A DNA stretch of 64,000 nucleotides, from positions 1,364,001 through 1,428,000 of the forward strand of contig OY751486.1 of assembly GCA_963565915.1 (NCBI GenBank). The letters are read 5' to 3'. Every line of letters starts with the position of its first letter. Position 1 is the first letter of the stretch. The position numbers and the translations under genes are program-made. The notes under the pieces were generated by a model. The model was not told the DNA's origin. It worked only from the letters and a program-made list of their open reading frames with translations, and ran no database searches. The DNA comes from Entoloma clypeatum. Its lineage: Eukaryota > Basidiomycota > Agaricomycetes > Agaricales > Entolomataceae. Positions 10,830 to 21,961 of the stretch are shown here, in pieces.

Positions 10830-11430
10830 GGTCCCTCTGCAGTTTGGGCAGTACGGATCGATTTCTCTTCTTCGTACATTGCAAAGTCACTCATCTCTGC
10901 AGTGAAGTGCATATTAGCGCCGGAATCCATGATCCACTCAGCATCATTAGTATCTTTGGGAGATGTGACAACATCGCGTGTTGCCTGCATCTCAGGGTAC
11001 ATCAACAGTTGATTTACCAGAGCACCTGTGAAACGCTGCATGGATGTGTTTGTCATGTGATTGAGAAGCTCTCTCGCACCTGCAGTCATGATATGTTCAG
11101 CGGGACTTGATGTCAACCGTGATTTGAGAGGAGGATGACAACGAGGGTCAGTCGTCGGAGTAGAAGATTGTTGGGGGAAAATGACGCATCCTGAGCCCAT
11201 GACAGTGGTGAAGAAAGGTGTTGGCAGATTCATAGTCATTGCCAATGAGGCAACATGAGAGCAGCCAGTGGTGTCACCTGCAGCGGCTTCTTGGGTGTGC
11301 TGGGCCTTTTTGTAACTCTGCGACCCTTTCTTTTTGGGTACAAATGGCTGCTTCTTATTTTGATCACTGGAGTTGTTCTAATGAGACTGCCAATGACATG
11401 GCTCAGGTGGCTCCAGCTTTCCAATAGCTG
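10802..11430 (-). pseudogene. Minus copia gag end and aspartic protease
   Basis: The minus frame from 11245 carries the copia protease active site in the sequence WIMDSGANMHFTAEM near 10930-10890, with the Asp-Ser-Gly triad intact. Upstream, a lysine-rich tail of gag (QPFVPKKKGSQSYKK) can be read from about 11360 to 11300 in the same frame. The rest of gag and the 5' LTR are absent: similarity stops near 11430. The protease overlaps the next frame by about 28 bp, which points to a frameshift near 10815. Confidence 0.75.
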
Positions 11431-11639
11431 GAGCTAGCTCAGAAGCCAAGCCGTGGCAACACTACTTGATCCCTCACATTTTTCCCCTTTTTCTCTCATA
11501 ACCATTTCCAATACACACTCATCCAGGGTCGGTGGCTAACTAAACAGCCACCACTTGACTGCAGGCCCTTTTCTAACCTCTCTCGCCTCCTTGAAACCCC
11601 AAGCTCATATTAGGGGCCTTAAAATATATTCACTTAACT

Positions 11640-13570
11640 TAACTGATTTAACAATTGTTTCACCAACTCCTAACTCCTAACCCCTTTGGACTGTGGGAAT
11701 GTAAAGCAAAAAGTGAGAGGCAGTGAAGATGATGTATTACATGACTTATATCACAAAGAAAATCTAAACAGAGGATTCTGAAGTAGAAGACTTGGCTGCA
11801 GAAGGCTTTTATAAGTGTAGGGGTTACCAATTCAAAAGAGGCAAAAACAGATTTTTCTAAATTCTTTTTGAATTTTTTGAAAAGATGAGGATCTGACTGT
11901 CAAGGTTCACAACTTCAGTGGCCTTGCTGCTGTGCCAGGGGTTAGGGGTTAGGATTTGATAAAGGCAAGTTTTTTCTCAACCCGAACCCCTTCATAGCAA
12001 GTGCCCTCTATCTTATAGTCAGTAGTTGTAATGACGAAAGTTTTGGAGTATGACATATGAGTGAACTATATTAGAGAATGTAACGATGAATTAACACCTT
12101 CTCCGTAAACATACCAGCCCCTACAGTGAGTCACTGTGCTATCTTGTGCATTTCAGTTCTTTGTAGATGATGGAATTTGCAAATAGTCGAAGTGTAGGGA
12201 TGCTTGATAATTGCAACCTAACTATAAGTGTAGCTTGTATCTAAATAATATATGTGTATTTATCAATATTTACTAATCCTAACCCCTAATCCTAACTCCT
12301 AACCCCCTAATCTAATCTAACCCCAGGGTTGGGTGAGTGCAGAGATGGATAATGGCTAAAATCAAGGGAATGACTTTGTCACATGGCAATAGAGTCAGCA
12401 TCATGTGATTCCTGCCAGGAGGCATGGGTCACATGAGTACTGATAAATATTTATCGGAAAATGGACCTATTTCGATGATCTGGTGACATCTTACTTGGGA
12501 ATGTCTATTGTTTCAGTTTACCCAGTTCCTGTCTTGTGACCTTCAGTCTGGAGCATTTGGATCCGCTTTGTTCTTCCTAGCACCTCTATTAAAACTTTAT
12601 TTCTCAAAAGTCTTACTTGTTCTTGGCTTATTGTTTTTTGAAGACCAAGATCAATAGTTGCACAATTATCTTGTCTATTGCACAGCAATGTCACAATAGT
12701 CTGACTCAATCTGATTGCCATATTCAGACCTGAATATGGCCTATAAAAGCCTAAATAGGATCAGGACTTGTTTCTCCAAGTTCTATTGTCCACTCAGCAC
12801 AGGCCCTCTGTAGTCCCACCACTCCTTGTTGGTGCTCCCCCCTAACCCTGAACCCTAAATCTCTAAACCCCAAGTTATGATACATGAGAGGATTCAATAT
12901 ATTAGAGGTGTCCCTGTCAGATGCTCACAGCTTCTGGGTCTCTTTGCAGTTGAAATTTGGAGGTATCTGCACTCTCCTTTTTTTAGGAATAGCAAGGCTC
13001 AGCTTCACATGCCTTGTTTGTCTGAATCAGATTCAATTTCAGATTTGATGTTGGTCGCAATAAGAAAGCGGTGCTGCTGCTCTGAAAACCTTGTATTATT
13101 TTCAGATTGCCAGCTTGCCGCACCCACATCAGAATTGTCCCACAGAAGTAATAAATAGAAAAGTATGTAGTTTACTCTGGTATGTTAGATATGTTCAATC
13201 TCAATACTTACATGTATCTTGGTTTCAAATCAGAATACAGTGAAAAACTTATACCAAATTTGGGGGAAAAAGTAAACCAAAATACGTAACATAGCACAAG
13301 AAATTATATTCATATTATGACAATATCAGTTGACAGGAATGATAGTGGTGCTACACATTACAACTGGAGTAAGGAACAAGAAGAGAGTGCACAGTCAAAA
13401 TAAAGAAAAATATATATGTATAGCAAAGCACATCACTTCAGTGTCTTCTCTTTTTTGGAGCACCATGGTTTTGTGTTTTTTAATAGTACCTGGCCTTTTT
13501 CCATCATGCTGACTGACCTCTGTACCCTCCTTCAGGTGTTGTTTTAACCCCTAACTCCTTGTTGTGCTAA
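11640..13570. repeat. Scattered interstitial telomere-like tracts
   Basis: Short imperfect CCCTAA/TTAGGG tracts occur at about 11666-11691 (CCTAACTCCTAACCCC), 11938-11954 (GGGGTTAGGGGTTAGG, opposite orientation), 12276-12312 (the longest, five imperfect units), 12840-12870 and 13547-13558. Units vary in length (CCTAACCC, CCTAACT, CTAATC), unlike an active telomere. No coding gene is recognised between 11430 and 13600. Confidence 0.55.
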
Positions 13571-13599
13571 TGTAGCTTCTTCATTGGTGGACACTTAAA

Positions 13600-14780
13600 A
13601 ACACATTTGGGTAGATTGGCTGGGGCTGGTTTTGAGTCCAGTTGTGACAGCATGCTTGAGAACACATATTTCTCTCTGTAGAATCTATATTGGAATACCT
13701 GATTTCTACTGCAATGGGGCTGAGACCCACAGTCAGAGATTTTGCACCTGGGTAATAGAAGGCTACAGGGGCTCTGTGGCAGGATTTGCTTTGAGAGAAT
13801 TTGATGGACAATAGATTTGGGGGCAAGGTCTAGTGTTCAAGAGTTCAGTCTAGTCCGTTTTTTTGACCAAAAGATTGATGAACTGGAGAATGGCAGTTCA
13901 CTTTTTTTTTCTCAAAGTTTGAAAAGATTGAACTGGACTGGTTTAAACTAGTTTAAACTGGTAAAATCCTCAACCATTTATAAACCTACCAAAAGCCTGT
14001 TTTTTCAATCAAAAGCTTGAAAATATACTCAATTTGTTATCAATAACATGTTTCTCAAGCATTCCAGATATAAACTCTTGTAAAAATAATTGAAAACTGT
14101 ATAAAAGAATATCTTTGCCCATAAAAATACAGTTTTTAAATAAATATATGGTCAAAAACTGGAACCAGTTCATAATTTTTCAGACCCAAAACATCAAAAT
14201 TGGGTCAGGTGCTTGTGGGAAAAAGTCAGGTGCCTGACCGGAAGGATTGGGTTTCTCATGGTTTCTGCTGGCCTGATTGGGTTTTTTCAGGGAACCTAAT
14301 AATTCCCACTAAAACCATAAATGTTGGACTAAAATTCAATGAAAGTCGGTTTCAGTGGAAAAATTGATAAGTGGTTTTTCACTACAAGCAAGGCAGTTCT
14401 CCGCTCGGCTAAAGCCCAACTTTCCCCAATAGGACCCACTTTCCCCAAACATTTCCTGACCGTTGCCAACTCAATCCCAATTGTCCCGAATTTCTCCCAG
14501 TGGACTCAGTGAATTTACCGGCCTCTGTCGGTTCCAGTCGGTTTTTCGTTGGTTCCCCTGGTAATTTTCCAGTATTTTCTATTGCCTCCCTCAATATTCC
14601 AGATGCGAGATTCCCAATTCCCACTACAACCTACTATTTTCCGGTCTTCTTATCACTTTTTCCAATCATTTCCAATCACACCAGTTTTGACCGGTATTCG
14701 AAAAACACAAATATTCATTAAAATCGTAAAACATCATAAGTCGTTGAGATGTAATGCAACTGTGATGATATTGAAGAAGT
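13600..14780. other. No gene recognised
   Basis: AT-rich at first. At about 13925-13965 there are words such as GAACTGGACTGGTTTAAACTAG, with GTTTAAACTAGTTTAAAC forming a hairpin-like palindrome. From 14400 to 14720 the sequence is rich in CCAAT, CCCCAA and CCGGT words. No domain, intron-exon pattern or RNA gene is seen. Confidence 0.35.
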
Positions 14781-15496
14781 AGACAGTCCAGTTCACCCAC
14801 GCTTCGAAGCCTAATTCAGAATAGGGGGGAGGATCGCATTAGTGACATTGCGAGGATATAGAATATATGCTTACCCTTGTTCGCGTAGTCCTCTGAGGAC
14901 CGGGCCCAGCTGTCATGGCAGTCATAACAGTCGTTCCTGCAGTCGTAGCAGCAGCATCGGGAGTGGCAGCCAACTTATTATCTTCCCACTCCTATCCAAG
15001 TGTGGTTGAGCATAGATATACATTTAGTAAATTAGGAAGCAGACCTTTTGTCCCGCCGATCCTAGGCAGCTCCAATCGATATTGAACTCAGCCGAAGTAC
15101 CTCCAACCTTCACGAACTTGGTCCAATGATGCCCACAGAGATTTCTGATAGGATGATTAATAATGGTCTATAAGAAAATAATCATCACTTGCTTCGCTGA
15201 GCATTTGGTTCCTGGGCGCCATTTATAAGTTCTCTTCGGCACGGACTTCTTGGCAAGGCTGGTATCATCACTAGTGCAGCTCTCATGTGTTGGACCCTCT
15301 GTGGTTGTGATGGCTTGCGCAGTGCGAGGATCGGTATCCATGTTGTTGGGTGGCAGTGCCGGGATGTGTCCCGCCACGGGCGCGGCGGCGGGGGGTGGAG
15401 GCGTTACGAGTGAAGGAGAAAGGGAGGGGGCTGCGGGAATATGAGGAATAAGAGAAGAAGCAGTTGCAGGTGCAGGAGACAGCACGGGAAGTGGCA

Positions 15497-15604
15497 CATG
15501 AGACAGTGTGGGAGACGGCACAGGAAGCAGCGCATGAGACGGCGTGGGAGACGGTGCAGGCAGCAGCGCATGAGATGGTGTGGGAGATGGTGCAGGAGAC
15601 AGTG
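15497..15604. repeat. 36-bp minisatellite, three units, coding
   Basis: Units starting CATGAGA at 15497, 15533 and 15569 repeat with about 10-15% change. On the minus strand each unit encodes a 12-residue Pro/Ser-rich repeat (PSPTPSHALLPA-like). Decayed half-units extend on both sides. Confidence 0.75.
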
Positions 15605-15774
15605 CAGGAGACGGCACGGGAGACGATGCAGCAGAGGGCATCACAGAGGGAGCCTTCAAGGCATCGGAAATTTGGATGTTGTCCAGGGCATTTCCCCAGC
15701 CCATTACCCTGTGGGGGATGACAGGCTTTGGTCGGAGAAGAGGGACGGGAAGTGACAACGCCTGTGCTGGCATC

Positions 15775-17233
15775 TTTTCTTTTTTTTTTTTTTGTCAACA
15801 ATTTATATAGCGGTATACTAGGGGTACAGTCCGCTTGACGTAGAGTAAACTACATCGATCCGAGGATCTACGTACGCGTGAAGAACAAGTGGCGCAAAGC
15901 TCCGTCGAGCTGATATGTCCTTGCGCCAGGACGGGGGGGTCTGTTATAAACAAACGCGTTAGTATGCGCACCCGAGTACTCGGTTGCGCGATACAAGATC
16001 ACTCCAACCTTGCGAGGTTGGCCGTTGACGGCGCTGGGGGGTGTCTGCGCCCTACCCACCAAAGAAGCGCCTGTGCGGTTCTTACCCTTCGATCGCATTC
16101 GCTTGCCAGAGGGGGCTGCACCCCTTTGAACCCAGCGCGCTACCACGCGACTACCGCCAACGGTTGTGTTGGGCGTTGGACGATCCCGGAAGGCACGAAG
16201 TTTAGGCCCCCCCCTTGCGGGAGGAGCCTGGTATTTTTGGGTTGTTGCCCGGCTTTTTACAGCCCCACCTCGGAATCAACTTAGATTCTCACCTGACTTA
16301 TTATGTCAGGAGAACCGACAGAGGATATAGTGCACTCAAGCCATATTAGGGGGACTACCCCTGTATGCTACGGCCCGCTGTTTGGGTCTTTTACACCCGG
16401 GGGCTTTAGGCCCAGGGTACTAGTGCGCTTGCACACCCGATGTCCCATTACAGTAATCGGTTAGGCTGCGCGAACAAGCCCCTGACCAGTCCCCCCCAGT
16501 TTCCCGTTCCTTGGCAGGTGGTTCGCTGATGCCATTCGGCGCGGATCCCCAACCTGTCCAAGGTCTCTGCCTTGCCATCGCCCAACTGGATCGATCACTC
16601 AGGGACAAACCCCTGATCCGGAGTTGTTAAGGCCCTTTATCATACCCAGGGAGTTAACCCTAGTGATGTGAGCCCACAGGCAGATGACTAATGACCTGTA
16701 CAGCACCCCTCAGTCTAGTACATACCCAGGGATTAAGGCCCACTTAAGGAAACCAATACCCCGGTGATGCGACCTGCAAGCGGAAGTGGAGCCCCTCTAA
16801 CAAGGGAGTTACCCCAATGGAGATTCAATTTGTGCAGGGGGGGGTAACCTGATGGGGGCATTACTTTCCCATATTCGGTTCATTTTTCTTCCTTCCCCCT
16901 CTTACCGTCCCTTATCCTTTCGGTCCCTTGCGGGCATCGCCATCAGTGATGACTACTTGGGGAATGGAGTTCTCACGCTAGAGGTCTGCGATCATAGAAC
17001 TCCTTGCCCACAGGATAAAGCTGTCAGACCCATGTGCCTTGGAAACACGTTTCATCATGTGATATCAGGTAACGACACATGACTAGTCCGTGCACCCCCA
17101 ACTTTGTGCTATCTTTAGGAACACTCCCACGATAGACTTACCAGGTATTGGGATCATCCGGATTCGAACCGGCGACCTTTCCCTAGGCGATCAACCTAAG
17201 ATGCAGACAGCATGACCGTTACGCCAGACTGCC
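15775..17233 (-). mobile_element. tRNA-headed, poly(A)-tailed SINE-like insertion (~1.46 kb)
   Basis: On the minus strand the element starts at 17233 with a tRNA-like pol III promoter region and ends at 15775 in a 19-nt A-rich tail. It is flanked by GATGC (minus strand) on both sides: plus-strand GCATC at 15770-15774 and 17234-17238. The host gene reads in frame across the junction once the insertion and one repeat are removed, which fixes both ends. No reverse transcriptase motif is visible in its body. The body is GC-rich and has repeated CATACCCAGGG words (near 16640 and 16722). This combination fits a SINE mobilised by a LINE. The length is far above the usual 100-500 bp, so it may instead be a LINE/SINE chimera. 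Confidence 0.65.
17150..17233 (-). ncRNA. tRNA-like sequence with A and B boxes
   Basis: The minus strand has an A-box-like TGGCGTAACGG about 10 nt from the start and a perfect B box GGTTCGAATCC near 17168-17158. A hairpin CTTAGG-7 nt-CCTAGG between them resembles an anticodon arm whose loop would carry GAT, but position 37 would be C. I cannot pair the acceptor stem or a normal D arm. I therefore regard it as a degenerate tRNA-derived promoter head of the retroposed insertion rather than a functional tRNA gene. Confidence 0.55.
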
Positions 17234-18343
17234 GCATCAACGGTGGGAGTGGGCAGACAGGCAGGTCAGTGTCGTCATGGTCGTCGACATCCATCTCGTT
17301 GTCAGGAAGTGTGAGTGTGAGCTGCGGAACCTCAGGTGCTACACCAACAGCATCCCCAACCTGTATACAGTATTTGAGACCACAGAAAGTACACGTGAGG
17401 GGGGAGACTTACAAACTGAGATGGTTGGCATGTCTCCGCAGGTTGCATTTCAACATCTGTGGGGAGGGGAGAAATTGGCAGCAGCGGCGAGGCATCAACC
17501 AGGTCAATCGGGGTCAACAAGGGGGATCAGATGAAGTTCGACTTGTCGACATCTTCCTGTTTGAGCTGTTCCTTCTGCTGTCTTCCTCGGTACATCTTTC
17601 GCCAGTCAGGGTACACCTTCATCGCAATGAATTCAGCCTTCCAATCCCCTTCGCAGAATCGGAGCTCAGGATATCTTGTATACATTCTGGAACGGTACAT
17701 CGCCATGTCTGCTGGCAGGTTATCAGTCCATGCTGATGCAGGTTCCCCCCGTTCGGTGGCGATGGCTGTGAAGATCTCGCGGGCTAGTTTTCGCTGAGCG
17801 GCAATGCGTTCATTGGGGACCACTTGACCACTTTCGTTCTCAATGAAGAAGAGAGCCTTGTACTTCCCCTTGTTTTCATCGGTGACATCAGTGACACCCT
17901 TTCGATGGACTCTCTCTGCTTCAGCGATGGCGTAGTCAGTTTGGAGCCAATACTTGACAAGAGGAAACACCTCTCACGAAAGGACAGGAAGGGGAGCGAG
18001 ATCCAGTTCGTCTTTGACTTGAGTAGTCAGTCTCGGTGTCGGTGCTGGCGCGGCTCCATGGCCAAAAAGAGATGGGTGTCGAGAAGGTGCCTCAGACCTG
18101 GGGTCCACATTGATCAAAGCACGCCCAACAAGAGCCTGGGTCAAAGTCTCATAGTGGCTTCTGGGGTGCCAATGGGTAGGTAAATAGCAAAGGGTTCAAA
18201 TGTTGAGAAACTCACTTCGCAGAGGTGAGCATTATGTTCAACTCCACATTCTCTTTCCGTAGCTTCTCATTTTCATGGTGTAGCTCCCTCAAGTCTTCAG
18301 TCGATAAATCATCGAAATAAGAGGTTCGAAAGCTCTGAGAACA

Positions 18344-18837
18344 TGTTAAGAACTAATCGACAAAAACGTCGGAGCTACGTCGGACGCGTCGGAAGGTCGG
18401 AAGGTCGGAGCATGTGCAACATAGGGGCAAGGACTTGGCTTCAACTTGTGTGTTGTGCCCTTGCTAATACATTGGTGTCCTTATTTTGAAGGATCAGAGA
18501 ATCGGAGGATCGGAGGTCGGAGGTCGGACTCAAGTTAAGAGTTGGAAAGAGGACGGGAGGTAAGATGTCGAATCTAAGTTGATATTCAAACTGAAGCTAA
18601 TACATGATTCTATATAAGTTTAAATACTATGTCGGAGGACGTGTGGCTTTGTCGGAGTCGGATAACGAGTGGCTGTCGGAGATTCTTAACATAAGTAAAA
18701 TGGTCGGATGTAAGTAATGTACATAGTAATGAGATTCATAACAGTAAGTATGCATAATAAGTATTAGTCAAAAATGTCGGAGGTGTCGGAGGTGTTGGGA
18801 TTGGTTGGAAATTGTCGGAATTGATCGGAATGTAACA
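18344..18837 (-). mobile_element. Gypsy-1 3' LTR (plus-strand left)
   Basis: 494 bp, from TGTTAAGAACT to ATGTAACA. It is nearly identical to 22817-23310, differing by a handful of substitutions such as TGATTCTTAA-proximal GTCGG versus GTTGG. It is rich in GTCGGAG words. A purine tract on the minus strand (AAGGGGGAAATA, plus 18838-18850) lies immediately inside, as expected for a polypurine tract of a minus-strand element. Confidence 0.9.
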
Positions 18838-18850
18838 GTATTTCCCCCTT
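18838..18850 (-). promoter_or_regulatory. Gypsy-1 polypurine tract
   Basis: The minus strand reads AAGGGGGAAATAC directly against the 3' LTR. This is the standard position for the plus-strand priming site of an LTR retrotransposon. Confidence 0.55.
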
Positions 18851-19001
18851 AGGGCCGAACCCATGAGGCCTAAGGACCTAGGTGGTCGGTGCGCGTGAAC
18901 TGCGTCATGTGATGCATTGGTTGAAAATACCATCTGAGTGGTTCTTTCTTCTTGTTCCCCCATTCTCTTTTCGTTTCAAACTCTTCCAAAAAAACCTCAA
19001 T

Positions 19002-19958
19002 ATGTCGGCAACCGATTTTCAAAAGGAGATGGAGGCGCTGCAGGCTAAGCTTGTGGAGGTGGAGGCGAAGAAGTGAGCAGCGGAGGAGGAGGCTGTGAGG
19101 AAGGCTGAGGAGGAGTGGAGAGCAGAGGAAGAGAGGGCTGCGGAGGCGGCACAGTTAGCGGAGGAGATGCGTCGGGCGTCGGAGCTGGCAGCTCAGAAGA
19201 GGGCCGATGAAGTGGCCGCTGCGCAAGGTGCATCGAGCAAGGGGTCGGGGGGGCCGCAGGCGGAGAAGAAGAAGAAGAAGGTGATGAAAAGGAAGGTAGA
19301 GGAGGTGACGGCGACAGTCGGAGAGGGGTCGGGAGTCGGGGTCGGGGTCGGCGCCTGTGATAGGTGCATTGTGAAGGGCGTCGAATGCGAATGCGATGAG
19401 TAAGTTCTTCTTTGGTTCGTCTCTTCTGTTTTAACCTTTTGTTTTAGGAATAAGTCGTTCTGCAAGGGTTGTGTCAAGGACAAGAAGAAGTGCGAGGTCG
19501 GAGCGTCGGAGGGAAAATCGGAGGTGAAGGAGGTGAAGAAAACGGTGAAGGTGATTGGGGGGGGGAAAGGGGCATCGGGAATGCCGTCGGGGAGTGGGTC
19601 GGAGGACACCATCTTGGGTGTCCTCAAGATGATACTGGCGGAGACGAGGCAGGTGAGGCGACTGCTAACAGCAGTCGAAGGCTCGGTGAACACCCAGTAT
19701 CAACCCAAGTCGCCGGAGGTGTCGGAGGAAGGGTTGGAGTCGGAGATGGATACAGCGGAGGAGACACATGAGTTGAGACTGGAGAAGAGGATCGCGAGAA
19801 GGATTAGGAAGAATCTTGTGAATAGGAAGAGGTTGGAGTTGCCGGAGCTGTCGGACGATTCTGACATGTCGATTTCGGAGCCGTCGGAGAAGGCGGAGTC
19901 AGAGGAGGAGTCGGACAAGGAGGAGGGTCCGTCAAACAAGAAACAACGTACTAAGTAG
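19002..19958 (+). pseudogene. Antisense gene within gypsy-1: coiled coil plus Zn2Cys6-like cluster
   Basis: The gene runs opposite to the retrotransposon, between its chromodomain and 3' LTR. ATG at 19002 (MSATDFQKEMEALQAKL) starts a long Glu/Ala/Lys coiled coil. A cysteine block follows, split by a 48-bp GT-AG intron (19400-19447): CDRCIVKGVEC before it and CKGCVKDKKKC after. Spliced, the spacing is C-x2-C-x6-C-x8-C-x2-C-x6-C, matching the Zn(II)2Cys6 binuclear pattern, with one extra Cys in the linker. The rest is a helical region and an acidic Ser/Glu tail with a basic end (KKQRTK). One in-frame TGA at 19074-19076 interrupts the coiled coil, so this copy is probably inactive. A DNA-binding role is inferred from the cysteine spacing only. 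Confidence 0.65.
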
Positions 19959-20004
19959 ATAGAATAGTACTTGTTTTTTCTTGTTTCAGAGCAATGTGAG
20001 CGGA

Positions 20005-21598
20005 CCCAGTTTGTTGGGATAAGCAGAGTGAAAGTCGGAGACAAGCTTGGGGGCGTTTTCCAATTCATTGGCTGGTAGTCAAGAGAATTCTTCATCAGTG
20101 TTTTCATATCCTAACCAACAGACGAAATATAGTAGCTTGCAGCTACGTCGTCAGTTGATCTTTGAGTCGACTATTTCAGCGATCTTGTACTCAAGTTCTC
20201 CGTCAATGTCAATTGGAGGAGGCGGAGGTTGGGTCCAATTCAGAATGGTGTTTGGAGTTGCGGGTTCAAGCATGGAGACGTGGTAGATGGGGTGAACACC
20301 GCAGAATTTGTGTGTGCCGGGTTGTGCAATGATCTCGTATGGTCCCAAGTACTTTTCTGAGAGTTTCTTGGATGGGCGTGTTGTGCGGAAGAACTGTGCT
20401 TTGACGAAAACCTGTTGTCCAACAGAAAATGTCGGAGGTGTGATCCGATTATTGTCGGAGGACTTCTGGTAACGTCGTTGAGCGTCGGAGATGGTGGCTT
20501 TCAGTTCTTGGTGAAGTTCGTCTAAGTCGGTCACGAAGGATCGGGCTCGGGAAGAGGTGAGGTCTCGTTCCGGGTGAACAGTAATGTTCGGATGGTAACC
20601 CTTGTTAGCAAAAAAGGGAGATATGCCAGTGGTAGCACTAGGTGCGTTGTTGTATGCGAACTCCGCAATCGGAAGGAGAGCGGACCAGTTGTCCTGTTGG
20701 TAGTTGCAGAATATCCGCAAGTACTGTTCGAGGGTCTGGTTAGTGCGTTCGGTTTGGCCATCGCCTTTGGGGTGGTAACCGGAGGTGAAGTGGAGGGTCA
20801 TGTTTAGAGCCTTTCCGAGAGATCGGAAGAATCGGGAGACGAATTCAGGGCCGCGGTCAGAAGTGACATGTTCGGGGACGCCGTGTTTAGAGAAGACATG
20901 CAATACGAAGAGAACGGCAAGGTCTTCGGAGGTGCAGTGAATTGTTGTTGGAATGAAAATACTTTGTTTCGTTAATCGGTCAACAATAACGAGGATTGAA
21001 TCAAAGTTGTCGGAGGTTGGAAGGGTCTCGATGAAATCCATTGAGATAGAATTCCAAGGACGTTCGGGGATCGGAAGCTGTTTGAGTAGGCCGTAAGGCT
21101 TGTGTCTTTGTGGCTTCGATCGCATGCAAGTGGTACATGACTTGCAATAGTGTTTAACGAAATCTCGTATTCCGGGCCAGGTGTAATCACACTGAGTGTC
21201 TTGTTCTGACCTGGGTGTCCAGCAAGCATATGATCGTGCTTGTGCTGTAGGACTCGGAGTCGGAGGTTGTCAGAGTCGGGAACATATATCCGATCGTCAT
21301 GTCGGAGGAAACCATCGGGGTCGAGAGACCAGCGGGGTTTAGGATCTTTAGAAAGAGTGTCGTAAAGAGTGTTGGAAGGGAGTGCTGTGAGTATGTTGTG
21401 GTGAAGCTTTTCTGTGTCCATGATAATGGTTGCACGGAGGACGGGCTCAAGGAGTTGAGTCGCGCGAACTGAAGCAGAGAGCTGTTCTTGCGAAAAGACT
21501 GGTCGGAGGTTGGTCGGATTGATGTCGACGTAGTCGCTATTTCCCCCTTTAGAGTAGACATCCCAACGTCTGGTTAGAGAGTCAGGTTTAGTTCCCAA
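20005..21598 (-). pseudogene. Gypsy-1 integrase and chromodomain
   Basis: From 21598 downward: the linker after RNase H, a zinc-finger part (AGHPGQNKTL near 21220) that loses frame near 21190, then a long open integrase frame 21125-20151. Its catalytic core is intact: SMDFIETLP, TSDRGPEF and GQTERTNQTLEQ carry the Asp, Asp and Glu. The C-terminal strand motif (FVKAQFFRTTRPSKKL) and HPIYHVSMLEP follow. The chromodomain begins with KIAEIVDSKIN, hits a TGA at about 20151, then continues in frame (YFVCWLGYE, then EFSWLPANEL) to about 20005. The integrase core could still be intact protein; the element as a whole is not. Confidence 0.85.
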
Positions 21599-21599
21599 T

Positions 21600-21960
21600 C
21601 GGCCGGGGCGGAATCGGATGACGAGGTTGAACTGAGAAAGGTATTCCGACCATCAGACTTGTCGGCGTGAAAGAACTTTGGTGGTGGCAAAATACTCGAG
21701 ATTTTTGTGGTCGGTAACGACGTCAATCAGAGTACCGGAGCCTTCGAGGTAATGGCACCAAATTTTAAATGCTTCGTAGATGGCAAGAAGTTCCTTATCG
21801 TGGGTGTCATAGTTCACTTCGGGGGCTGTGAAGGTGCGGGAATGGAATGCGACGGGGTGGACTTCATTGTTGGAGGTGACTATCGACAGAATAGCCGCTA
21901 GGGCATAGTCAGATGCGTCGGTTTCGACAATTATCGGAGAGTTGGGTGGGCCATTACTTT
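21600..21960 (-). pseudogene. Gypsy-1 RNase H fused directly behind gag
   Basis: The minus strand reads VETDASDYALAAIL, HDKELLAIYEAFK and TDHKNLEYF, the hallmarks of gypsy RNase H, then RFRPGRLGTKPDSLTR. One TGA lies near 21652. Directly upstream, at about 21960, the reading changes from the gag C-terminal block (LGTFPKPKTLAELK) to RNase H with no protease or RT in between, so a deletion of roughly 2 kb is inferred. Confidence 0.8.
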
Positions 21961-21961
21961 C

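Larger units (their letters stand above)
14870..18190 (-). pseudogene. Unknown multi-exon gene interrupted by a retroposed insertion
   Basis: On the minus strand, coding sequence runs from about 18130 through an in-frame TGA at 17971-17973 and continues to 17527 with a well-formed stretch (KYWLQTDYAIAEAERVHRKG). It then continues as an acidic Pro-rich region to 17234. There the frame is cut by the insertion at 15775-17233. It resumes exactly in frame at 15774 with a Pro/Ser-rich region made of 12-residue repeats, then a basic segment (KRTYKWRPGTK) near 15225. Further exon-like pieces follow down to about 14880, with GT/AG introns I could not fix. The family is unknown to me. Removal of the insertion plus one 5-bp repeat restores the frame, so the gene was open there before the insertion. 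The TGA at 17971 follows TCG and precedes GAG and is most simply a former CGA. Confidence 0.55.

Noticed and set aside
12276..12312. An internal telomere or chromosome-fusion point
   Set aside because: The tract is under 40 bp with irregular units; too short and degenerate for a fusion scar without more evidence.
15441..15810. Arg/Gln-rich and Glu/Thr-rich proteins on the plus strand
   Set aside because: These are antisense readings of a 36-bp minisatellite inside a minus-strand gene.
15868..16284. Protein-coding genes on either strand within the 1.46-kb insertion
   Set aside because: Overlapping frames on both strands in GC-rich sequence, with no motif and no consistent codon pattern.
17150..17233. 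Functional nuclear tRNA gene (possible tRNA-Ile GAT)
   Set aside because: B box and an anticodon-like hairpin are present, but the acceptor stem does not pair and a normal D arm is missing. It sits at the head of a retroposed insertion.
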